From: Arthrobacter sp. B6
Lineage (GTDB): Bacteria; Actinomycetota; Actinomycetes; Actinomycetales; Micrococcaceae
Assembly: GCF_001663775.1 (NCBI RefSeq)
Contig: NZ_KV467168.1
Span: 2,268,870-2,332,869, forward strand
Reading direction: 5' to 3'
Length of the DNA: 64,000 bases
Numbering within the stretch: the stretch's first letter is position 1; the number at the start of each line of letters is the position of its first letter. Below, piece after piece: positions 62,737 through 64,000 of the stretch. A program made the position numbers and the translations under genes. The notes under the pieces are model-generated. The model saw only the letters and a list, made by a program, of their open reading frames with translations, had not been told where the DNA came from and did not search any database.

Positions 62737-63441
62737 ATGACAACCTCACCAGTGTGGCCAGCGGAACCGGCCCTCAGGCGCCGGGCCCAGTGGCCGGTGC
62801 CTGCCGGACTGATCCTCCTCAGCCTCGTCCCGGTGATCGCCGGCGCCGCCCGGCTGACGGAGTTGACCGGTGGCGCCGCCATCACACCGCAGAACGCCAG
62901 GTTTTTCGCCTCGCCCGTTCCGGTGGTGGTCCACATCATCAGCGTGACGGTCTACAGCCTGCTGGGCGCCTTCCAGTTCGTTCCGGCCCTGCGGGGCAGG
63001 CGGGGCTGGCACCGCACGGCCGGACTCATCCTGATTCCCGCCGGACTGCTGACCGCCCTTTCGGGTCTGTGGATGTCGGCCTTCTATCCGCTCCCCGACG
63101 GCGATACGGATGTTCCGCTGCGGCTCCTCTTCGGCTCCGCCATGCTGGTGAGCATAGTGATGGGCGTCCTGGCGATCCGCCGGAGGGACTTCGTCCGGCA
63201 CAGCGTGTGGATGACGCGCGCTTACGCGATCGGAGTGGCGGCCGGCACCCAGGCGCTGGTCATCGCGCCATGGATCCTTCTTATAGGTCCACCCAGCGAA
63301 CTGGTCCGGGCACTGCTCATGGGGCTGGCCTGGGTGATCAACCTGGCCGTGGCCGAATACGTCATCCAGCGCAGGGCACAGACGCCGACGCGCGGGCGGC
63401 CGCCCACGCGGCCCGCGAAGGCTTCGCTTCCATCAGCGTGA
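62737..63441 (+). CDS. DUF2306 membrane protein
   Basis: 234 residues from the ATG at 62737 (AAGGAACCGAA before it); the frame is open to 62668 but that would start inside the operator. Seven or so membrane segments, with FASPVPVVVHIISVTVYSLLGAFQFVPALRGRRGWHRTAGLILIPAGLLTALSGLWMSAFYPLPDGD and FVRHSVWMTRAYAIGVAAGTQAL, the conserved His-containing helices of DUF2306. Function unknown; possibly heme- or quinone-linked. Controlled by the adjacent TetR. Confidence 0.88.
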   Translation: MTTSPVWPAEPALRRRAQWPVPAGLILLSLVPVIAGAARLTELTGGAAITPQNARFFASPVPVVVHIISVTVYSLLGAFQFVPALRGRRGWHRTAGLILIPAGLLTALSGLWMSAFYPLPDGDTDVPLRLLFGSAMLVSIVMGVLAIRRRDFVRHSVWMTRAYAIGVAAGTQALVIAPWILLIGPPSELVRALLMGLAWVINLAVAEYVIQRRAQTPTRGRPPTRPAKASLPSA

Positions 63442-63482
63442 CGGTGACGCCCGCGCTCTCTGTCTTCCCCGCCGTCGTCTGC

Positions 63483-63545
63483 GAGTTTTTGTCCAGTTAC
63501 GGCGACTTCGAGGGCCCTAAACTCGCCGTATCTGGACAAAAACTC
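63483..63545. repeat. 63-bp palindromic repeat, copy 2
   Basis: Same element as 61778-61840, one base different. Here it lies between the convergent ends of the DUF2306 and lipoprotein genes, where its stem would serve as a two-way terminator. Confidence 0.93.
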
Positions 63546-63572
63546 CCGGATGGGGGTGGAGGGGCGGCCCGG

Positions 63573-63911
63573 TTACTGGCAGAGCTGGGTGAAAGTGGCC
63601 CCGGCCTTCTGGTAATCCTCTTGCATCCCGGCGAGCTTTTCGGCGTCCGGGTTTTCCTTCGCGGACTCGTCCGTGTAGTCGAGAATCGCCTGCACGGAGG
63701 GCTTGAGGTCATCCGATGCGCCCGCCAGGATCGGACGCAGACGGTTGCCGAGGATGATCATTCCGGTCTTGCCGACGTTGGCACTCGCATCCGAACCAAC
63801 GATCCTGATTCGTTCGCAGGTTTGCTCGGTGGTCAGCTGCGTCGGTGCGGCACAAGCGGAAGCAGAGACGAGGAGCGCAGCGGCGAGCACGGCCGTGGTG
63901 AGTTTCTTCAT
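63573..63911 (-). CDS. Small lipoprotein
   Basis: 112 residues from the ATG at 63911 (AAGGGAATC before it). MKKLTTAVLAAALLVSASAC is a lipoprotein signal with the lipobox Cys. The mature part is mainly helical (LRPILAGASDDLKPSVQAILDYTDESAKENPDAEKLAGMQEDYQ) with two further Cys that could pair. No enzyme motif. Anchored on the outer face of the membrane; function unknown. The last 89 bp of the window hold only its upstream region. Confidence 0.82.
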   Translation of the reverse strand: MKKLTTAVLAAALLVSASACAAPTQLTTEQTCERIRIVGSDASANVGKTGMIILGNRLRPILAGASDDLKPSVQAILDYTDESAKENPDAEKLAGMQEDYQKAGATFTQLCQ

Positions 63912-64000
63912 GATTCCCTTGGTAGGTGGCTGAACATCGATTGTAAGCAGATCCGGCCGCGACACGGTCCGCAGGCTGAGTGCATGACGCTCAATAGGAG

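Noticed and set aside
1..64000. CRISPR arrays, tRNA and rRNA genes
   Set aside because: I looked for regularly spaced short repeats and for tRNA-like cloverleaf sequences ending in GGTTCGAATCC-type arms, and found none convincing.

Overview
The window looks like chromosomal or large-replicon DNA of a high-GC actinobacterium, most likely an Arthrobacter-type Micrococcaceae. This rests on GC-rich codon use, frequent GTG/TTG starts, the regulator mix (IclR, GntR/FCD, AraC/XylS, TetR) and protein families typical of soil Arthrobacter relatives. It is a reading of character, not a database match. No rRNA, tRNA, CRISPR array or intact transposase was seen.

Region 1 (about 1-5.4 kb) has a truncated family III CoA-transferase, a nitrilase, an MHS-type transporter and an IclR regulator. 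Region 2 (5.7-23.2 kb) is a catabolic block bounded by two LeuCD-type hydro-lyase pairs, each beside an AraC/XylS gene. The two AraC genes lie in a 1,038-bp block that reads as identical, while the leuCD pairs have diverged. Between them are PEP synthase, dodecin, two flavin reductases, an HMG-CoA-lyase-family enzyme, a CoA-transferase, an aldehyde dehydrogenase and a luciferase-like monooxygenase. Region 3 (23.2-31.1 kb) has a frameshifted TetR gene, a divergent Amt-like channel without the twin histidines, a ureohydrolase with a GGDC site sharing a 50-bp promoter-like element with that channel, a secondary-alcohol dehydrogenase and a beta-propeller lipoprotein.

Region 4 (31-57.2 kb) is accessory DNA with broken resolvase genes near both ends. 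It carries an MmgE/PrpD, acyl-CoA dehydrogenase and MaoC set with a broken CitE; an SCP2-like protein, an alpha/beta hydrolase and a CMD protein; and a cluster of two MFS transporters, tandem GntR regulators, CitE-like lyase, class I fumarase and CoA-transferase that fits mesaconate to (S)-citramalate to pyruvate plus acetyl-CoA. It also holds a compact nitrile operon: split-beta cobalt nitrile hydratase or thiocyanate hydrolase, AtzG-like protein, amidase, CbtB, CbtA and a histidine phosphatase. At 54.6-57.2 kb there is a graveyard of gene fragments related to genes at 37-39 kb.

Region 5 (57.2-64 kb) looks like ordinary chromosome: GntR, esterase, GYD protein, RelA/SpoT-domain protein, diguanylate cyclase, a TetR with a clear double operator, a DUF2306 membrane protein and a lipoprotein, with two copies of a 63-bp palindromic repeat.

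Taken together, the window reads as a loading dock for small branched dicarboxylates and nitriles. Region 2 has the parts for an (R)-citramalate route (LeuCD, CoA-transferase, HMG-CoA-lyase family). Region 4 has the parts for an (S)-citramalate route (class I fumarase, CoA-transferase, CitE). Both would deliver pyruvate and acetyl-CoA, and PEP synthase would return pyruvate to gluconeogenesis. Substrate assignments are inference from families and context.
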